DNA from: an uncultured Verrucomicrobiota bacterium
GTDB taxonomy: Bacteria > Verrucomicrobiota > Verrucomicrobiia > Chthoniobacterales > SZAS-18
Direction: 5' to 3'
NCBI GenBank assembly: GCA_937859745.1
Contig: CALMAQ010000281.1
Coordinates: 1-38,366 of the forward strand
Length of the DNA stretch: 38,366 bases
This document shows positions 7,099 to 15,976 of the stretch, piece after piece. Every line of letters begins with the position of its first letter. Positions within the stretch are counted from its first letter, which is position 1. The notes below the pieces were generated by a model. That model made no database searches. It was not told where the DNA came from and was given only the letters and a program-made list of their open reading frames with translations. Made by a program: the position numbers and the translations under genes.

Positions 7099-7728
7099 TT
7101 AGTGGTCGTTGAAGAGTTCCGCCGATTGTCTCCGGGAACGCGGGGGCGAGGACAGCCCGGTCAGCAGCAGCTCGCACAAGGCGCGGGCGTCTTCTTCAGC
7201 GGGCGGCAGGTCCTGCGTCACCAGCGCCGGGTGGTGGAACCGCACGGTGGCCAAAAGGAAAACGCGCGCGGTGGTGGCTGCCGAGGCACCGGAGACGAAC
7301 TCGCCAGCAGCCATCCCGTCGGCCACGATGCGCTCCAGTTGCGCCAGGAGGGTGGCGACGTGGGCATCGACCACCTCCTGCGACTGCTCGGTCGCGGTGT
7401 GGTAGATGCGGAACAGTTCCGGATCTTGACGAACCTTGTCCTGCTTGGCTTGGCGCAAGCAATTGAACCACGCCGCCAGCCGTTCGCTCGCCGGACTCGC
7501 GGCGTCGTCGGCGATGGCTTGCAGCGGCGTACTGATCTGGTGTAGCCAACGGGCGGCCACGGCGGCGAGCAGCGCCTTCTTGCTCGGGAAATGCCGGTAG
7601 ATGTTGGCGTGGCTCATGCCAAGAACCTGCGCCACGTCCACGACGTTGGTCTTGGCGACGCCGTGTCGGCGCATGACCACTTCGAGGGCGTCCATGATGC
7701 GCTCTGGCAGAGCGAGATCAGTATCCAT
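7099..7728 (-). CDS. TetR family transcriptional regulator
   Basis: Predicted repressor of 209 residues. The HTH lies at about residues 8-55: LPERIMDALEVVMRRHG then VAQVLGMSHANIYRHFPSKK, a textbook TetR recognition helix. The C-terminal helices (ISTPLQAIADDAASPASERL onward) form the ligand and dimer domain. ATG 7728 gives the normal distance to the HTH; the frame extends to 7842 but that stretch is not TetR-like. It is the first gene of an operon with the amidohydrolase 8 bp downstream, so it likely controls that enzyme and itself. The upstream 239-bp gap to the AraC gene holds no gene that I can support. Confidence 0.85.
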   Translation of the reverse strand: MDTDLALPERIMDALEVVMRRHGVAKTNVVDVAQVLGMSHANIYRHFPSKKALLAAVAARWLHQISTPLQAIADDAASPASERLAAWFNCLRQAKQDKVRQDPELFRIYHTATEQSQEVVDAHVATLLAQLERIVADGMAAGEFVSGASAATTARVFLLATVRFHHPALVTQDLPPAEEDARALCELLLTGLSSPPRSRRQSAELFNDH

Positions 7729-7967
7729 GTAGGTGCTGAAGGGTTGCTGGAAAGATTCCGGCGCGCAGAGCATGCCTGGCTGTATCGCGGCCACTCCTCC
7801 TGGGTAAAGCTCGTTGTCCGGGTCGATGCCCAGCAACGCCACAGTGCTGCGACCGCGCCAGGTCCGAGCAGAAGGGGCAATCCATCCAAATCAAAAAGAG
7901 GCGCTGCTAAACCGTGATAACGGCAGCATTTGTGAGGCGGATTGTACTCGCAACGTGCGGTTGGCGG

Positions 7968-8888
7968 TCAGTTCGTTGCCTCGGCAGTCTCCGATCGCCC
8001 GCGCCGACTACCACGGTACAGCTTCGGAGAACAACGAAACACGCGCCGGAAGATGCGGTTGAAGAACGAGATCTGGTTGAAGCCGCAGGCGAGCGCGATC
8101 TCCATGATCGACTGGTCGGTCTCGACGAGTTGGCGACAGGACGCCTGCAACCGGACGTGGGATAGAAAGTCGCTGAAGCTTTTCCCGGCATGTTTTTTGA
8201 ATTGCCGGGAGAAGGTCGCTTTACTCATGTGCGTCAGCTTCAAGAGTTCTTCGAGCCGAATTTCGTCCCGGTAGTTGGCCAAGAGATAACGGACGGCGTC
8301 GCGCATCGCCTCTTGGTGACCCGCTTCTGTGGGAAGTGAGAACGAACGGGTTGAAAGCAGGGTTTGTTCTCCCGCTGGCGCTCTGTGCATCAGGCCGAGG
8401 AGCAGCAGCAACGCGCCCAAACGTTCCACGCCATCGGACTGCGCGAGTTTTTGCAGTTCGGCGACGACGAGCGTGGCCGTGTGGCCGGTGTAGCGAATGC
8501 CGCGTCCGGCACGTTTGAACAACGCGGCCAGCGGTGCCGTTTCCGGAAACGCCCAAAAGGGATGGTCAGGCGGAAAAATCCACTGCACCGCGAAGCCGCT
8601 GGAGGCACCGTAAAGGTGCCAGTAATGCGGGATCTTCTCGCCGAGCAGGACCACGTCGCCTGGGCCGAACGAGCCGATGTGGTCGCCGACGAAACGCGTG
8701 CCGCCGCCCGTGACGAAACACGTAAGTTCCATCGCAACATGATAGTGCCAATGCAGGCCCTGCCCGCTGATTCTTTGGACTTTTCCTAAACCGATCAATG
8801 CCTCGACCTTGCCTGGATTTTGCCACCAACGAATCACACGAAAAGAATGCCCGCCCGGAAACTGGATTTGTTCGTGACTGCCCACCAT
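7968..8888 (-). CDS. AraC family regulator with N-terminal cupin, likely controller of the sugar operon
   Basis: Predicted sugar-responsive activator of 306 residues. The N-terminal half is a cupin-like effector domain: GLHWHYHVAMELTCFVTG and GDHIGSFGPGDVVLLGEKIP. The C-terminal double HTH covers about residues 195-295 (RLEELLKLTHMSKATFSRQF, then SIMEIALACGFNQISFFNR and IFRRVF). This layout is that of RhaS/MelR-like regulators of carbohydrate genes. It is transcribed away from the eight-gene catabolic operon at 9001-18227 with 112 bp between the starts, so control of that operon is the natural reading. The effector is presumably its substrate. Confidence 0.88.
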   Translation of the reverse strand: MVGSHEQIQFPGGHSFRVIRWWQNPGKVEALIGLGKVQRISGQGLHWHYHVAMELTCFVTGGGTRFVGDHIGSFGPGDVVLLGEKIPHYWHLYGASSGFAVQWIFPPDHPFWAFPETAPLAALFKRAGRGIRYTGHTATLVVAELQKLAQSDGVERLGALLLLLGLMHRAPAGEQTLLSTRSFSLPTEAGHQEAMRDAVRYLLANYRDEIRLEELLKLTHMSKATFSRQFKKHAGKSFSDFLSHVRLQASCRQLVETDQSIMEIALACGFNQISFFNRIFRRVFRCSPKLYRGSRRGRSETAEATN

Positions 8889-8898
8889 GACATCTTTA

Positions 8899-8940
8899 TA
8901 TCATCGTTCTGAGTCGGAAAAACCTGATTTTGAGATGATA
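8899..8940. promoter_or_regulatory. divergent promoter region of the sugar operon, with inverted repeat
   Basis: TATCATC at 8899-8905 and its exact reverse complement GATGATA at 8934-8940 flank a 28-bp AT-richer core between the AraC gene and the sugar operon. The spacing of centres is 35 bp. The location fits an AraC regulatory site, though 7-bp arms this far apart could be chance. No convincing -35/-10 pair was found for either gene. Confidence 0.35.
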
Positions 8941-9000
8941 GTAGCAGAAATCGAGACGTAAGGCGTAGAACGCTGTCAGAGGTGGTGTGAAGCTGGCCGT

Positions 9001-10047
9001 GTGACTTCCCCCACTACCTACCGTTTTTCCTTCGGTCCCTGGAACATCAGCGAAGGCAACGATCCATTCGGTCCAGAGATTCGCGCCGCTTTCCCGCATG
9101 AAAAGAAGCTCGCGCTCTTCCGCACGCTTGGCTTCGAGGGCGTACAATTCCACGACGATGACGTGGTGCCTGGCCTGGACGAATGCACCCCCGGGCAGAT
9201 GCTTCGCCGGGCGGCGGAAGTGAAGACGGCGCTGGACGACGAAGGACTGATCCCGGAGTTTGTCGCGCCACGGCTATGGTTTGCCGCGCAAACGGTGGAT
9301 GGTGCGTACACGGCAAACAGCGCCGCCGACCGCGCATACGCGCGGGACAGGACCCGGAAGTGCATCGACATCGCACGAGCACTCGACTGCAAGGCGGTCG
9401 TGCTCTGGTTCAGCCGCGAGGGCACTTACATCCGCGAGGCCAAAGACCCAAAGCTTGCTTACGTGCGACTGCTGGAATCGATCAACGCGATGCTGGACTA
9501 CGATCCCGAAATCGAAATCTGGATTGAGCCGAAGCCAAACGAACCAACGGACCAAGCCTACGTGCCAACGGTCGGGCATGCGGTTGCCCTTTCCTACGCG
9601 TCAAAGGCTCCCCATCGGGTGAAAGGTCTGATCGAAAGTGCGCACGCCCTGCTCGCCGGCCTTGATCCCAGCGACGAGATGGCCTTCGCGTTGGCGCACG
9701 ACAAGCTCGGCAGCGTCCATCTTAACGATCAGAACGGACTCAAGTACGACCAGGACAAAAATTTCGGTGGGGCCAACCTGCGCGTGGCCTTCAACCAGGT
9801 GCGTGTGCTGGAGGAAAACGGCTACGGTCGTCGCGGAGAATTCGTCGGACTTGACATCAAGGCGATGCGCACCCAACGCGGCAGCCCCGTCACCGAACAT
9901 CTCAAAGCCAGCCGCGAACTGTTCCTCCTCTTGGTGGAAAAAGTTCGCACCCTCGACCGCGCGCTGGTGGAGCAGTTCCGCGACGCGCGCGATTACGAAG
10001 CGCTGGAACTCTACGTCTTGCGCCACCTCATGGGCACGAAGCCCTGA
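9001..10047 (+). CDS. xylose-isomerase-like sugar isomerase
   Basis: Predicted aldose-ketose isomerase of 348 residues, TIM barrel, and the first gene of the operon. It is shorter than classical XylA (about 390-440). Active-site signatures of xylose isomerase are clear: FHDDDVVPG (H51, D54), IEPKPNEP (E176, K178), E212 and H215 in IESAH, LNDQNGLKYDQD (D250, D252) and D285 in GLDIKAM. By position against Streptomyces XylA as I remember it, the metal ligand Asp245 is replaced by H240 within GSVHLND. That wording resembles the L-rhamnose isomerase of Pseudomonas, so this is an intermediate between the two families. Two divalent metals are expected. Start is GTG 9001. Sugar substrate unknown. Confidence 0.82.
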   Translation: MTSPTTYRFSFGPWNISEGNDPFGPEIRAAFPHEKKLALFRTLGFEGVQFHDDDVVPGLDECTPGQMLRRAAEVKTALDDEGLIPEFVAPRLWFAAQTVDGAYTANSAADRAYARDRTRKCIDIARALDCKAVVLWFSREGTYIREAKDPKLAYVRLLESINAMLDYDPEIEIWIEPKPNEPTDQAYVPTVGHAVALSYASKAPHRVKGLIESAHALLAGLDPSDEMAFALAHDKLGSVHLNDQNGLKYDQDKNFGGANLRVAFNQVRVLEENGYGRRGEFVGLDIKAMRTQRGSPVTEHLKASRELFLLLVEKVRTLDRALVEQFRDARDYEALELYVLRHLMGTKP

Positions 10048-10095
10048 GCAGCGCCGCCGCGTTGCCAACCCTTCTACCAAATTGGCCTTCCTCCC

Positions 10096-10926
10096 TTGAA
10101 AACTTTCCGTCTCAACCGTCTTTTCCACCCGACCTCCGGCCGCTGCTTCGACGTGGCCGTCGACCACGGGTTCTTCAACGAACGCACGTTCCTGGGCGGC
10201 ATCGAGAACATGGCCGCGGCCGTCCGCACCCTCGTCGAGGCCGCGCCGGACGCCATCCAACTCACGGTCGGGCAAGCGCCGCTCCTGCAATCATTCCAGG
10301 GCCGCCACAAACCTTCGCTCGTGCTGCGCACCGACGTAGCCAACGTGTACGGCGTCGAGCTTCCGCGCGCGCTCTTTAGCCGCATGATCGCCGATCCGGT
10401 CGAACAGGCCCTCCGCCTGGACGCGGCCTGCATCGTGGTCAACCTCTTCCGCATCCCCGACCAGCCGGAAATCAGCGACCAGTGCATCCAGAATATCCTG
10501 ACGGTCAAACCCGCCTGCGACCGCTACGGGATGCCGCTGATGATCGAGCCCCTGGTCTTCCAACCCAACGCGAAGGCTGGCGGCTACATGGTGGACGGCG
10601 ACCCGGACAAGATCCTGCCGCTCGTCCGCCAGGCCGTCGAACTCGGCGCGGACATTATCAAGGCCGATCCGACCGACGATCCCGGTATCTATCATCGCGT
10701 CGTGGAGATCGCGGGCCGCGTCCCCGTGCTGGTGCGCGGCGGCGGCCGGGCTCCCGACGAGGAAATCCTCGCCCGCACCGAGACCCTCGTCGCTCAAGGG
10801 GCCGCTGGCATCGTCTACGGACGCAACGTCATCCAGCACGCTAATCCTGCCGGCATGACTCGCGCGCTGATGAGCATCGTCCACGACGGGGCGACGGCCC
10901 AAGAGGCCGCCAATTTCCTTCAATAA
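10096..10926 (+). CDS. class I aldolase of the DhnA/FbaB/LsrF family
   Basis: Predicted Schiff-base aldolase of 276 residues that would cleave or form a C-C bond in a phosphorylated ketose. Family marks are VDHG at 22-25 (the usual DHG), MIEPLVF at 149-155, candidate Schiff-base Lys189 in DIIKADPT, the GGG of VLVRGGG, and the phosphate-binding GAAGIVYGRN near 236-243. This family includes archaeal-type fructose-bisphosphate aldolase and the AI-2 thiolase LsrF. The start is TTG 10096 in a pyrimidine-rich leader with no Shine-Dalgarno; no ATG fits. It lies 48 bp after the isomerase and 12 bp before the dehydrogenase. With the kinase downstream it could split a ketose phosphate into a triose phosphate and a short aldehyde (inference). 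Confidence 0.85.
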   Translation: MKTFRLNRLFHPTSGRCFDVAVDHGFFNERTFLGGIENMAAAVRTLVEAAPDAIQLTVGQAPLLQSFQGRHKPSLVLRTDVANVYGVELPRALFSRMIADPVEQALRLDAACIVVNLFRIPDQPEISDQCIQNILTVKPACDRYGMPLMIEPLVFQPNAKAGGYMVDGDPDKILPLVRQAVELGADIIKADPTDDPGIYHRVVEIAGRVPVLVRGGGRAPDEEILARTETLVAQGAAGIVYGRNVIQHANPAGMTRALMSIVHDGATAQEAANFLQ

Positions 10927-10938
10927 CCCTCCTCCCTC

Positions 10939-12069
10939 ATGACACAAGAGACTGTTCGGATCGGCATCATCGGCGGCGGGTTGATGGGCCGCGAGGTGGC
11001 CAGCGCGTTCGGACGCTGGTTCGTATTGAACCAGTTCCCGGTGAAGGCGGAACTGACGGCCGTCTGTGATTTGTCCGAACCCGCCCGGGAATGGTTCCGG
11101 CAGGTTCCGACCGTGCGGCTGCTGACCGCCGACCACCGCGAGCTGCTGGCCAGCCCGGAGGTGGACGTGGTGTACGTCGCCGTGCCGCACCACCTGCACC
11201 AAGCGATCTATCTGGACGTGCTGGCGGCGGGCAAGGACCTGCTCGCGGAAAAACCTTTCGGCATCGACCTGGCCGCCGCGCGTACTATCGCCGAAGCCGC
11301 CGAGCGCAGCGGCCGATTCGTGCGCTGCTCCTCGGAGTTTCCCTTCTTGCCCGGCGCGCAGCGCGCTTACCACCTCGCCCGTGGCGGCACTTTCGGCACG
11401 CTGCTCGAAATCCGCTCCGGTTTCCATCACAGCAGCGACCTCGACCCGCAGAAACCCGTCAATTGGAAGCGGCAGACGGCGACGTGCGGCGCGGTCGGCG
11501 TGATGGGCGACCTGGGCATACATGCCGTCCACGTGCCGTTCCGGCTGGGTTACCAACCCAGGAGCGTGTTTGCGCAGTTGCAGAAGGTGTACGGCACGCG
11601 CCCCGACGGCCGCGGCGGCATGGCGGTCTGCGACACCTGGGACAACGCGCTGCTGCACACGGAGACGGTCGTGGATGGCGTCGCAGTTCCCCTGCGCTTC
11701 GAGACCAAGCGGCTCGCGCCGGGCGAGACGAACACGTGGTTTCTCGAAGTCCTTGGCACCGACGGCGGGGTGAAGTACAGCACGAAGGAGCCAAAAACGC
11801 TCTGGACGTTCACACGCGGCAAGGAACAACTCTGGCAGCGCACGGACCTCGGCTTCCACGGACCATTCCCGACGATCACCGGCGGCATCTTCGAACCCGG
11901 TTTTCCCGATTGCCTGATGCAGATGTGGGCAGCTTTCCTGGCGGAACGGGCCGGCAAGCTCGGCGACCAGTTCGGGTGCGTGACGCCCGCGGAGGCCGTG
12001 CGCAGCCACGAACTTTTCGCGGCAGCCCTCCAGTCCCACGACGAACAACGTGCCATTGCTCTTGGCTAG
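10939..12069 (+). CDS. Gfo/Idh/MocA family dehydrogenase (first of two)
   Basis: Predicted NAD(P)-dependent sugar or polyol dehydrogenase of 376 residues. The Rossmann motif GIIGGGLMG is at residues 9-17, the signature EKP at 104-106 (Lys105 catalytic), and the second catalytic block GDLGIHAVHVPFRLG sits in the C-terminal alpha/beta domain. Members oxidise inositols, glucosides at C3, or simple sugars. Substrate cannot be assigned. It shares little beyond family motifs with the second Gfo/Idh/MocA gene at 17040, so the two are not a recent duplication and probably act on different compounds. ATG 10939 follows the leader CCCTCCTCCCTC, with no Shine-Dalgarno. Confidence 0.88.
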   Translation: MTQETVRIGIIGGGLMGREVASAFGRWFVLNQFPVKAELTAVCDLSEPAREWFRQVPTVRLLTADHRELLASPEVDVVYVAVPHHLHQAIYLDVLAAGKDLLAEKPFGIDLAAARTIAEAAERSGRFVRCSSEFPFLPGAQRAYHLARGGTFGTLLEIRSGFHHSSDLDPQKPVNWKRQTATCGAVGVMGDLGIHAVHVPFRLGYQPRSVFAQLQKVYGTRPDGRGGMAVCDTWDNALLHTETVVDGVAVPLRFETKRLAPGETNTWFLEVLGTDGGVKYSTKEPKTLWTFTRGKEQLWQRTDLGFHGPFPTITGGIFEPGFPDCLMQMWAAFLAERAGKLGDQFGCVTPAEAVRSHELFAAALQSHDEQRAIALG

Positions 12070-12125
12070 AATACCCGCAAGTCACCAGAGATCGGAAACG
12101 TACCAACCATCTTCTCAGCATTCCT

Positions 12126-13139
12126 ATGACCTCCCCCCGAGGCATCCTAGCCGGTGGCAACTGGATCGTGGATCAACTCAAGATCATCGATCGGTTCCCC
12201 CAACAGGATGCTCTTTGCAGCATCTTGGACGAAGCCACCAGCAACGGGGGCAGCCCGTTCAACCTGCTGGTTGACCTGGCTGCCTTGGTGGCTCCGTTTG
12301 CGTTGTCCGGCGTCGGGTTGACGGGCTCGGATGAAGCGGGGCAATGGGTCCGCGAAACTTGTCGCGCCCGCGGCATCGACACGTCGCGTCTGGGAGTCCG
12401 TGCAGATTCGCACACTTCTTACACGGACGTGATGACCGTGCGTGATACCGGTCGGCGCACGTTCTTTCACCAGCGCGGCGCCAATGCGCTGCTCAGCGCC
12501 TCGCACTTTGATTTCACCGGCTGCTGTGCCAAGATTTTTCACTTGGGATACCTCCTGTTGCTTGACCGTTTGGACGAGGTCGATGCGGAGTTTGGCACCG
12601 TGGCGGCGCGGGTGTTGCATCGTGCGACGCAGGCAGGCTGCAAGACCAGCGTGGACGTGGTGAGCGAGGACAGCGACCGCTTCGCGCGCTTGGTCCTGCC
12701 CACCTTGAGTCAGGTGGACTATTGCATCCTCAACGAGTTCGAGGCGGAGCGCACCACGGGCATCCCGATCCGGCAGGGCGACGCGGTCGACGAGGCGGCG
12801 CTCGCGCAGGCTGCCCATCGTCTGCTGGCGGCAGGGGTGCGCGAGTGGGTCATCATCCACCATCCCGGCGGCGCGTGTGCTCTGGGACGCGACGGGAACC
12901 TGTGGCAACAGGGCAGCGTCCGCCTGCCGCCCATGAGCATCGTGGGTACGGTCGGCGCGGGTGACGCTTTTGCGGCAGGTGTGCTCTACGGACTGCACGA
13001 GGAAAAAGACATCTCGACGGCACTGCGCTACGGCGTGTGCGCGGCAGCGGCCTGCCTGGGTGCCGTCGGTTCCTCCGATGGTGTCCGCCCGCTGGAGGAA
13101 TGCTTGGAATTGGGCCGACTCCACGGCTTCCGCACCTGA
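12126..13139 (+). CDS. PfkB family carbohydrate kinase
   Basis: Predicted ATP-dependent sugar kinase of 337 residues in the ribokinase/PfkB family. The N-terminal GG (GGSPFNLLVDLA, residues 41-52) binds the sugar, and GTVGAGDAFAAGVLYG at 274-289 holds the anion hole and catalytic base Asp280. ILNEFEAERTTG is the usual substrate-lid-following NxxE region. The start is ATG 12126; the frame is open far upstream but overlaps the dehydrogenase gene. Within the operon it would phosphorylate the ketose made by the isomerase, before the aldolase step. Whether it phosphorylates C1 or the terminal carbon is not visible. Confidence 0.88.
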   Translation: MTSPRGILAGGNWIVDQLKIIDRFPQQDALCSILDEATSNGGSPFNLLVDLAALVAPFALSGVGLTGSDEAGQWVRETCRARGIDTSRLGVRADSHTSYTDVMTVRDTGRRTFFHQRGANALLSASHFDFTGCCAKIFHLGYLLLLDRLDEVDAEFGTVAARVLHRATQAGCKTSVDVVSEDSDRFARLVLPTLSQVDYCILNEFEAERTTGIPIRQGDAVDEAALAQAAHRLLAAGVREWVIIHHPGGACALGRDGNLWQQGSVRLPPMSIVGTVGAGDAFAAGVLYGLHEEKDISTALRYGVCAAAACLGAVGSSDGVRPLEECLELGRLHGFRT

Positions 13140-13164
13140 CACGTCCCCGCGAACGGTTCCCCCC

Positions 13165-14544
13165 ATGAATCCAACCGACCTCTCCGCACAAATCGCCTGC
13201 CGGTTCCCGTCGCTGGCCTGCCTGCGCGAGCCGGAGGACCTCCTGCCGTATTCCTTCGACGGCACGGCGGCCTACCGGCAGATGTCGGCGGCCGTGGTCT
13301 TCCCCACCAACGCCCGGGAGGTTGCCGACCTTATCCGGTGGACGGCACAGGAGGGTGCACCGGTGGTCACGCGCGGCGCGGGCACGGGCCTGAGCGGGGG
13401 CAGCCTGCCCACGGTGGGCAGTCTGGTGCTCTGCCTGACGAAGATAAACCGGGTACTGGAGGTGGACGCGCGCAACCTGACGCTCCTGGCCGAAGCCGGG
13501 GCGAGCACGGCCGACGTGGCGCAGGCCGCGGAGGGCGCGGGGCTTTTCTACCCGCCGGACCCTGGCTCGATGAAGGTTTCCACCATCGGCGGCAACGTGG
13601 CCGAGAACTCCGGGGGCCTGCGCGGACTCAAGTACGGCGTGACCCGGGACTACATCATGGGTCTGGAGGTGGTGCTGCCCGACGGCGAGCTTGTTTGGCT
13701 GGGCAACAAGTGCGTGAAGGACGTGGCCGGCTATTCGCTGAAGGACCTCTTCATCGGCAGCGAGGGCACGCTGGGCATCGTCACCAAGGTGCTGCTGCGG
13801 CTGCTGCCCAAACCGGCGGAGAAAAAGACGCTCCTCGCCACCTTCGCACGGATGGACGCCGCCGCGGCCACGGTCTCGGCGATCATCGCGGCGCGGATCA
13901 TCCCGTGCACCCTGGAGTTCCTGGACCGGATCACCATCGGGTGCGTGGAAGATTTTGCCCAGGTCGGGCTGCCACGCGACGCCGAGGCCATCCTGTTGAT
14001 GGAAACCGACGGCCACCCCGCTGCCGTGGAAGACGAGGGCCGGCAGATGGAACGGATCGCCCGGGAAAACGGCGCCACGAGCGTGCAGATCGCGCAAACA
14101 GCCGAGGAGGCCACGCGGCTGGCCAGCGCACGGCGCACGGCGTTTTCCGCCCTCGCGCGCGTGTCGCCCACGACCATCCTGGAAGACGCCACGGTGCCGC
14201 GCAGCGAGTTGGCGCGCATGATCAACTTCATCCAGCAGACCGCCGCCAAACACCGCCTGCGCGTGGGCACCTTCGGCCACATGGGCGACGGCAACCTGCA
14301 CCCGACGTTCCTCACCGACGAACGCAACCACGACGAGATGGGCCGCGTGGAGCAGGCCATGCGCGAGATCTTCGACTTCGCCATCGAACTCGGCGGCACC
14401 ATCACCGGCGAACATGGCGTTGGGATGGCGAAGAAGCCGTTCCTGCCGAAAGCCGTCGGCGACGCCAGCCTGGGCCTGATGCGCCAGGTCAAACGCGCCC
14501 TCGACCCGGACAACCTGCTCAACCCCGGCAAAATCTTCGATTGA
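13165..14544 (+). CDS. GlcD-like FAD-linked 2-hydroxyacid oxidase subunit
   Basis: Predicted FAD-binding subunit (459 residues) of a glycolate or D-lactate oxidising complex. The PCMH-type FAD domain shows VTRGAGTGLSGGSLP at 68-82, then PDPGSMKVSTIGGNVAENSG (131-150), and GYSLKDLFIGSEGTLGIVTK. The C-terminal FAD-oxidase domain has GHMGDGNLHP (371-380) and TGEHGVGMAKK (414-424), which carries the substrate-site His. This is the GlcD/DLD-II class. ATG 13165 lies 25 bp after the kinase gene. It is followed 3 bp later by the GlcF-like iron-sulfur subunit; the small second flavin subunit GlcE of E. coli is missing here. Electrons would go to the quinone pool. Confidence 0.88.
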   Translation: MNPTDLSAQIACRFPSLACLREPEDLLPYSFDGTAAYRQMSAAVVFPTNAREVADLIRWTAQEGAPVVTRGAGTGLSGGSLPTVGSLVLCLTKINRVLEVDARNLTLLAEAGASTADVAQAAEGAGLFYPPDPGSMKVSTIGGNVAENSGGLRGLKYGVTRDYIMGLEVVLPDGELVWLGNKCVKDVAGYSLKDLFIGSEGTLGIVTKVLLRLLPKPAEKKTLLATFARMDAAAATVSAIIAARIIPCTLEFLDRITIGCVEDFAQVGLPRDAEAILLMETDGHPAAVEDEGRQMERIARENGATSVQIAQTAEEATRLASARRTAFSALARVSPTTILEDATVPRSELARMINFIQQTAAKHRLRVGTFGHMGDGNLHPTFLTDERNHDEMGRVEQAMREIFDFAIELGGTITGEHGVGMAKKPFLPKAVGDASLGLMRQVKRALDPDNLLNPGKIFD

Positions 14545-14547
14545 CCC

Positions 14548-15918
14548 ATGCAAAAGCCTCCCCCCGGTACGACCCGCGACGACCAACCCCGTAATGGGAA
14601 ACAGGCGGGGCATCTCGCCGGCCTCGACTTCTCCGTGCTCCAGCAGTGCATGCACTGCGGGCTGTGCCTGCCGACCTGTCCGACCTACGACGAAACCCGG
14701 ATCGAGCGCAACAGCCCCCGCGGGCGCATCGCGCTCATGCGCGGGATCGCCGAGGGCCAGCTCGGCGTCACCCCGGCTTTCGGAGAGGAGATGTACTTCT
14801 GCCTCGGCTGTCTCGCGTGCGAGACGGCCTGCCCGGCCGGGGTCCGCTACGGCGAACTCTTTGAAAACGCCCGCCCCGATGTCGAGGAGGCGGGGGTGCT
14901 GTCCGGCGGGAAGCGCCGCCTCGTGCGCGCGTTGACCCTACGTTGGGTTTTCACCCGCCCGCGCCTGCTGCGCCTCGTCGGCCGCCTGCTCTACTTCTAC
15001 CAGGCCAGCGGAGCGCAGGCATTCGTGCGGCGCACGCGGCTGACGCGGCTGCTTCCGAAGACCCTGCGCGAACTGGAGCCGCTGACCCCGCGCGTGCTGC
15101 CGCGCTTTTCCGACGCGCTGATTGCGCCCGTCGAGAAGCCGGCCGCCGCCACCCACCGCGCCGGGATGCTCACCGGCTGCGTGCAGGACCTCACCTTTTC
15201 GGACGTGAACCGCGACACGGTCGACGTGCTGCTCGCCAACGGGTGCGAGGTGGTCACGCCGCGCGCGCAGTTCTGCTGCGGCTCGCTGCACGCGCATAAC
15301 GGAGAGCTGGAGTTGGCGCGCGAGCTGGCCCGCCGGAACATCGACGCGATGGAACGCGCCGCCGGTTCCCTGGACAAGCTGGATGTCATCGTCACGAACG
15401 CCGCGGGCTGCGGCTCGCACCTGAAAAACTACGGCCACCTTCTGCCCGACGACCCGCGCTACGCCGCCCGTGCCGCCCGGTGGTCGGCCAAGGTGCGCGA
15501 CATCCACGAGTGGCTGGCCGCGACCGGCTGGCGCCGGCCCACCGCCGAGACCCCCGTGAGCGTGACCTACCACGAGGCCTGCCATCTCTGCCACGGACAA
15601 AAGATCACCCGGCAGCCGCGTGCCATCTTGGAGAGCATCCCTGGCTTGAAGCTGACCGAAATGCCGGAGTCGACCTGGTGTTGCGGCAGCGCGGGCGTGT
15701 ACAACCTCACGCAGCCGGAAATGTCGCAGACGCTGCTGCGGCGCAAACTCAAGAACCTCGCCGCAACCGGCGCGGGCGTGGTCGCCTCGGCCAACCCGGG
15801 CTGCACCGTGCAGTTGCAGGCGGGCCTGCGCGAAACGGGCAGCCAGGTGCGGGTGGCGCATCCCGTCTCGCTGCTGGCGCGCGCCTACGCCAAAGAAAAG
15901 GCGGAGCCCGGTTCGTGA
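14548..15918 (+). CDS. GlcF-like iron-sulfur subunit
   Basis: Predicted electron-transfer partner of the GlcD-like protein, 456 residues. Two [4Fe-4S] motifs are complete: [11 protein letters not shown] (Cys 34, 37, 40, 44) and [11 protein letters not shown] (Cys 85, 88, 91, 95). Two CCG domains follow, with [12 protein letters not shown] and a second [11 protein letters not shown], the cysteine-rich repeats of the heterodisulfide reductase/GlpC/GlcF superfamily. The start lies 3 bp after the GlcD stop, so translation is probably coupled. The partner of a dehydrogenase on the inner face of the cytoplasmic membrane is the usual role. No membrane helix is present in this protein. Confidence 0.88.
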   Translation: MQKPPPGTTRDDQPRNGKQAGHLAGLDFSVLQQCMHCGLCLPTCPTYDETRIERNSPRGRIALMRGIAEGQLGVTPAFGEEMYFCLGCLACETACPAGVRYGELFENARPDVEEAGVLSGGKRRLVRALTLRWVFTRPRLLRLVGRLLYFYQASGAQAFVRRTRLTRLLPKTLRELEPLTPRVLPRFSDALIAPVEKPAAATHRAGMLTGCVQDLTFSDVNRDTVDVLLANGCEVVTPRAQFCCGSLHAHNGELELARELARRNIDAMERAAGSLDKLDVIVTNAAGCGSHLKNYGHLLPDDPRYAARAARWSAKVRDIHEWLAATGWRRPTAETPVSVTYHEACHLCHGQKITRQPRAILESIPGLKLTEMPESTWCCGSAGVYNLTQPEMSQTLLRRKLKNLAATGAGVVASANPGCTVQLQAGLRETGSQVRVAHPVSLLARAYAKEKAEPGS

Positions 15919-15976
15919 GCAGCTTCCCGTCAGTCTCCCTCCACCAAATCAACCCTTCCACCACTCCCCTCATCCC

